From Prevotellaceae bacterium (GTDB lineage: Bacteria; Bacteroidota; Bacteroidia; Bacteroidales; UBA932), in NCBI GenBank assembly GCA_031270845.1, contig JAISXF010000100.1:1-34770 (forward strand): a DNA stretch of 34,770 bases, given 5' to 3'. A model generated the notes under the pieces. That model was given only the letters and a program-made list of their open reading frames with translations, was not told where the DNA came from and did not search any database. The position numbers and the translations under genes are program-made. Positions within the stretch are counted from its first letter, which is position 1, and each line of letters starts with the position of its first letter. Below are positions 31,266-34,770 of this stretch, piece by piece.

Positions 31266-32125
31266 CCAGGAAGTTTTTACTCATCCTTCTTCTTTTGGCG
31301 GGCGGCGTGCTGGCGGCGTCGGCGCAACTTACCCAACCTGGCGCCAAAGAACCGGGCAAGAATTTCTGGCACGGACTTACCGGCCGCGACTCGCTGTCGC
31401 TGACCCGCGTCTGGGAGGCCTCGCTGGTGGTGCCGGGCTACGCGCAGGCCTACAACCGCGACTACTGGAAAATCCCTGTCGTCTGGGCAGGCATCGGCGG
31501 CTTTCTGGGGTCGGCCATTTACCACAATGTGCAATATCAAAAAACAGGGAATACTTACTACCGGCAGGGGCGCAACTGGAGCTATGCCGGCATGGCGGCG
31601 TCGTACTGGGGCAGCGTGCTGGAAGGCGTCGTGTCGTACAAAACGGGCAGCAAGGCATTTGTGCCTTCGCGGGCGACCATCTACTCGGCCATGCTGCCGG
31701 GACTGGGGCAAATCTACAACGGCGACTACTGGAAACTGCCCATTATCTACGGAGGCTTGCTGTTTACCTGCTACCTGGTCGATTTCCAAAGTACGCAGTA
31801 CAACCGCTACCGAACGGCCTACAACCTCGTCTCCGACGGCGACCCGGCTACTGTCGATGAATTTAACGGACGCCTGGCGGCAAATAAACTCCAGTACTAC
31901 CGCGACAACTCCCGCCGCAGCCGCGATTATGCCATCCTCTTTACCGTCCTGGTATATGTATTGAATATCGTCGATGCGAATGTCTTTGCCACGCTGCACG
32001 ACTTTGACGTGAGCGACGACCTGGCGCTGCGCATCAACCCTGCGGTCATTAATTATGGCAGTTATGCCCTGCAAAGCGGGGGCGACAACATCGCGCTCGG
32101 CCTGCAAATGCAGTGGGTTTTTTAA
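31262..32125 (+). CDS. DUF5683 membrane protein
   Basis: The 287-residue protein has a signal peptide (FLLILLLLAGGVLAASAQ) and two copies of a glycine/tyrosine-rich membrane motif: SLVVPGYAQAYNRDYWKIPVVWAGIGGFLGSAIYHN and SAMLPGLGQIYNGDYWKLPIIYGGLLFTCYLV. This is the DUF5683 pattern. The only sensible start is the TTG at 31262, which overlaps the parB stop by 4 nt (TTGA). Its place between parB and a lytic transglycosylase is typical of Bacteroidales and suggests a role in envelope or division processes, but the function is unknown. Confidence 0.9.
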   Translation: MTRKFLLILLLLAGGVLAASAQLTQPGAKEPGKNFWHGLTGRDSLSLTRVWEASLVVPGYAQAYNRDYWKIPVVWAGIGGFLGSAIYHNVQYQKTGNTYYRQGRNWSYAGMAASYWGSVLEGVVSYKTGSKAFVPSRATIYSAMLPGLGQIYNGDYWKLPIIYGGLLFTCYLVDFQSTQYNRYRTAYNLVSDGDPATVDEFNGRLAANKLQYYRDNSRRSRDYAILFTVLVYVLNIVDANVFATLHDFDVSDDLALRINPAVINYGSYALQSGGDNIALGLQMQWVF

Positions 32126-32128
32126 TAG

Positions 32129-32190
32129 ACAATAGACTTTTAGATTTTTAGACTTATAGACTTATAGACTTTTAGATTTTTAGACAATAG
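32129..32190. repeat. Mirrored 7/8-nt repeat tract
   Basis: Units in order: ACAATAG, ACTTTTAG, ATTTTTAG, ACTTATAG, ACTTATAG, ACTTTTAG, ATTTTTAG, ACAATAG. Two heptamers bracket six octamers. The heptamer is the one found after ispH. Confidence 0.8.
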
Positions 32191-32215
32191 ATTTAATATG
32201 GTTATAAAATAGAAG

Positions 32216-33730
32216 ATGATGAAACAACTTGCACTACTGATTTTCTTTGCCGTCCTCACGCTCTGCGGCCGCGCCCAGACGAACCCGACGGAAACGCTGG
32301 AAGACACCACGATTAACCCCGGCAGAACCATTATCGTCAATGGCGACGAAATACTGGAACCCGATGTGGACGACAACCTCGACAACCTCCTTTCGATATG
32401 GTACCTCCAGCGCGCCTTGCGCGATACGGCAGACACAGACTATAACCTCGACCAGGACGTGCCGATAGCCGACCTGCCCGATTCGATATACATCGAACGC
32501 CTGAAAACCATGCCGACACCTATCGACTTACCCTATAACCATTTGGTACGCAACAGTATTATTTACTACACGCAGCGCATCCCCGAAAAATCGGAAATGA
32601 TATTAGGCCTTGCACAATATTATTTACCGATGGTCGAAGAGATCCTCGATATGTACGACATGCCGCTGGAATTGCGGGCGATGGCTATTATCGAATCGGC
32701 GCTGAACCCGCGCGCCGTATCGCGGGCAAAAGCCAAAGGGATGTGGCAGTTCATGTACCGGACGGCGCTGCTGTATAATTTAAAAATCAACTCCTATGTC
32801 GATGAGCGCCTCGACCCCGTCGCCGCCACCCATGCCGCCGCCCGCTATATGAAAGACCTGTACGGTATTTTTGGCGACTGGTCGCTGGCCATTGCCGCCT
32901 ACAACTGCGGCGCGGGCAACGTCAATAAAGCCATCCGCCGTTCGGGCGGCAAACGCAGCTACTGGGACATCTACCCCTACCTGCCGCGCGAAACACGCGG
33001 CTATGTCCCCAACTTCGTCGCGGCCTGCTACCTGCTGGAATATTACAAACAGCACCGCCTGCAGCCGAAGTCGGTCTGTATGCCGGCGCAGATTGACACC
33101 TTTCAGGTAACCAAAATGCTGCACTTCGAACAGGTGTCCGAAGTCATCGGCATTTCGATTGACGAGCTGCGCGATTTTAACCCGCAGTACCTTCACGATA
33201 TCGTTCCGGGTACAAGCGCGCCGTATATCCTCAATATTCCCTACGAATACACGGCGCAGTTTGCCGAAAAGGAACAGGACATATACGGATATAAAGACAG
33301 CATTTATTTTAATCCGAATATTATACAGCACATCGCCCGACGCGGCGCCACGGCCATTGCCGGCGACCGGTCGCAACTTACCCACCGGATACGCCCGGGC
33401 GAAACCCTGGGAGCCATTGCCCTGCAGTACGGCGTGAAAGTATCCGACCTCAAATACTGGAACAACCTGCGGAGCGAGCGCATTATCGCCGGTAAAAAAC
33501 TGATTGTCGGTTCTGCCGCCGTCAAAAAGCAGCGCAAGCCTGCCGCCACTGCTACGGCTACGGCCCCTTCGGGAAGCTATATTATCCATACGGTAAAGTC
33601 CGGCGAAAGCCTTTTCAGCATTGCCGAACGCTACGATAATATAACGTATTACGACCTGATGAAATTGAACAATTACACCAAAAAATCCAAAATCTACCCC
33701 GGCGATAAAATTAAAATAGGTAAACTGTAA
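32216..33730 (+). CDS. LysM-containing lytic transglycosylase (MltD type)
   Basis: The 504-residue exported enzyme cleaves peptidoglycan glycan strands. After a signal peptide (MKQLALLIFFAVLTLCGRAQ) and a linker, the SLT domain covers about 140-265: the catalytic glutamate is in AIIESALNPRA (Glu160), followed by AKGMWQFM, AARYMKDLYGIFGDWSLAIAAYNCGAGNV and YLPRETRGYVPNFVAACY. Two LysM domains that bind glycan end the protein (about 388-432, HRIRPGETLGAIALQYGV; about 455-504, HTVKSGESLFSIAERY). The first of two adjacent ATGs is at 32216. It belongs to the parA-parB-DUF5683 run. Confidence 0.93.
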   Translation: MMKQLALLIFFAVLTLCGRAQTNPTETLEDTTINPGRTIIVNGDEILEPDVDDNLDNLLSIWYLQRALRDTADTDYNLDQDVPIADLPDSIYIERLKTMPTPIDLPYNHLVRNSIIYYTQRIPEKSEMILGLAQYYLPMVEEILDMYDMPLELRAMAIIESALNPRAVSRAKAKGMWQFMYRTALLYNLKINSYVDERLDPVAATHAAARYMKDLYGIFGDWSLAIAAYNCGAGNVNKAIRRSGGKRSYWDIYPYLPRETRGYVPNFVAACYLLEYYKQHRLQPKSVCMPAQIDTFQVTKMLHFEQVSEVIGISIDELRDFNPQYLHDIVPGTSAPYILNIPYEYTAQFAEKEQDIYGYKDSIYFNPNIIQHIARRGATAIAGDRSQLTHRIRPGETLGAIALQYGVKVSDLKYWNNLRSERIIAGKKLIVGSAAVKKQRKPAATATATAPSGSYIIHTVKSGESLFSIAERYDNITYYDLMKLNNYTKKSKIYPGDKIKIGKL

Positions 33731-33758
33731 AACCATTAACCATTAATCATTAACCATT
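33731..33758. repeat. AACCATT heptamer tract
   Basis: AACCATT, AACCATT, AATCATT, AACCATT directly after the transglycosylase stop codon; the inverse of the tract at 29428-29455. Confidence 0.8.
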
Positions 33759-33772
33759 TATCAGTACTAAAA

Positions 33773-34588
33773 ATGAAAACAAAACCCGTACTGCTGCTTT
33801 TCTTTTTAACCGTTTCTCTGGCGGGCTATGCCGCACGGATGGATACGGTGATGCTCCGCAGCGCGTCGATGAATAAGGACGTGCCGACCGTATTTGTTAT
33901 TCCCGATGCCGCCACAGGACGCGACGCAAAGGCCTGTCCGGCAGTTTATCTGCTGCACGGCTATGGCGGAAACGCTTATTCGTGGCTGACGGTAAAGCCG
34001 GAGCTGCCGGCCATCGCCGATGAAAAAGGGATTATCTTCATCTGCCCCGATGCCCGGAACAGCTGGTATTGGGACAGCCCCACCGACCCCGCGTCGCGCT
34101 ACGAAACCTTTGTCGCAACCGAGCTCGTCGCCTATGCCGACACGCATTATAAAACCATTGCCGCCTCCAAAGGCCGCGCCGTTACAGGGCTTAGCATGGG
34201 CGGGCACGGAGCGCTGTGGCTGGCATTCCGCCATCCCGACGTGTTCGGCGCAGCCGGAAGCGCCAGCGGTGGCGTCGATTTCCGGCCCTTCCCCCAAAAT
34301 TGGGAAATAAGCATCCTGTTAGGCGATTATGACGCGCACCGCGACCGCTGGGGCGAGCATACCGTTGTCGGGCAGGTAAGCAAAATCAAAGACGGCGACC
34401 TGGCCATAATCATCGACTGCGGCCTCGACGATTTTTTTCTCGATGTCAATATCGCACTGCATCTGCTGCTGAAAAGCAACCATATATCCCACGATTTTAT
34501 CCTCCGCCCCGGAGAGCACAATACGGCTTACTGGCGTAACGCCATCGACTACCAGATACTCTTCTTCAGCCGTTATTTTGAACGATGA
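33773..34588 (+). CDS. Secreted alpha/beta-hydrolase esterase
   Basis: The 271-residue protein has a signal peptide (MKTKPVLLLFFLTVSLAGYA) and resembles the esterase D/tributyrin esterase family (PF00756). YLLHGYGGNAYSW supplies the oxyanion region, GLSMGGHGALW holds the nucleophile serine, IIDCGLDDFF the aspartate and RPGEHNTAYWRNAID the histidine. It probably acts in the periplasm on acyl or feruloyl-type esters; substrate unknown. It has no -7 element that I can see and may be read through from the transglycosylase gene 42 nt upstream. Confidence 0.9.
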   Translation: MKTKPVLLLFFLTVSLAGYAARMDTVMLRSASMNKDVPTVFVIPDAATGRDAKACPAVYLLHGYGGNAYSWLTVKPELPAIADEKGIIFICPDARNSWYWDSPTDPASRYETFVATELVAYADTHYKTIAASKGRAVTGLSMGGHGALWLAFRHPDVFGAAGSASGGVDFRPFPQNWEISILLGDYDAHRDRWGEHTVVGQVSKIKDGDLAIIIDCGLDDFFLDVNIALHLLLKSNHISHDFILRPGEHNTAYWRNAIDYQILFFSRYFER

Positions 34589-34600
34589 AGCCGGTTTTAA

Positions 34601-34770
34601 GTATGAAGTATGAAGTATGAAGTATGAAGTATGAAGTATGAAGTATGAAGTATGAAGTATGAAGTATGAAGTATGAAGTATGAAGTATGAACGGCCTGCG
34701 GCGGATACAATATATAAGGTTACTCGCCTGTCGCCGTTCATACTTCATACTTCATACTTCATACTTCATA
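34601..34770. repeat. TATGAAG heptamer array forming a long inverted repeat, cut by window edge
   Basis: Thirteen perfect GTATGAA units (34601-34691) are followed by a 37-nt loop (34696-34732) bracketed by GAACGGC/GCCGTTC, and then by the inverse unit TTCATAC repeated to the window end (34737-34770, at least five). The transcript could fold into a very long hairpin after the esterase gene. Confidence 0.93.

Noticed and set aside
30366-32107. Long minus-strand frames opposite parB and the DUF5683 gene
   Set aside because: Antisense to secure genes, low-complexity products, no start signals.
34319-34748. Minus-strand frames with SYFILHT repeats
   Set aside because: Produced by translating the TATGAAG heptamer array and the antisense strand of the esterase gene.

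Overview
The window comes from a member of the Bacteroidota, most likely Bacteroidales. Four things support this: most start sites are preceded by the phylum's TAnnTTTG -7 promoter element rather than a strong ribosome binding site; a giant surface protein ends in a type IX secretion (Por_Secre_tail) domain; several genes belong to families typical of the phylum (DUF5683, OMP_b-brl_2, a Bacteroidota-type long QueA, a TGT without zinc cysteines); and two operons have phylum-typical order (parA-parB-DUF5683-lytic transglycosylase; PASTA-RluA-type synthase-ddl). Coding DNA is moderately GC-rich, while spacers are AT-rich.

Layout. Positions 1-246 hold a 41-nt tandem repeat and palindromes downstream of pruA. 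From 247 to 8360 there is a mostly minus-strand housekeeping block: pruA; queA with an orphan substrate-binding lipoprotein; tRNA-Thr(CGT); a TPR-like exported protein; queE; pfkA; and a glutaminyl-cyclase lipoprotein. pssA-purS (8377-9458, plus) diverges from the cyclase gene through interlocked promoters and converges on tgt. tRNA-Ser(GCT) with its own promoter and terminator follows, then cmk and ispH. An AT-rich type II restriction-modification pair is wedged between cmk and ispH. From 14.5 to 14.9 kb lies a large palindrome built of 42-nt repeats, then a short AraC-type regulator, a decayed MFS transporter tail, and a 1887-residue secreted LRR protein with an outer-membrane beta-barrel gene behind it. 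mazG, ddl, an RluA-type pseudouridine synthase, a PASTA protein and a nucleoside-type MFS permease follow. A ten-unit 21-nt palindromic array then precedes a translationally coupled LytTR regulator/pRiA4b ORF-3 pair. The right end carries parA, parB, DUF5683, an MltD-type lytic transglycosylase and a secreted esterase, and closes with a heptamer inverted repeat.

How the genes relate. queE, tgt and queA are three steps of queuosine synthesis (deazaguanine precursor, base exchange, cyclopentene addition) spread over 9 kb on one strand. ddl, the PASTA protein and the lytic transglycosylase concern peptidoglycan; ParA/ParB segregate the chromosome. The LRR protein and its neighbouring beta-barrel are probably a surface pair.

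The most striking and unexplained feature is in the spacers. At least a dozen are built from short runs of diverged 7-nt units kept in exact register (for example twelve consecutive heptamers at 24343-24426 and eighteen at 4302-4427), with different heptamers at different loci and the same heptamers recurring in both orientations. The two larger arrays have units of 21 and 42 nt, also multiples of seven. In three places these tracts have become part of protein ends (the substrate-binding lipoprotein N-terminus, and the IspH and Cmk C-termini). This repeat system, rather than any single gene, is the best candidate here for something undescribed.
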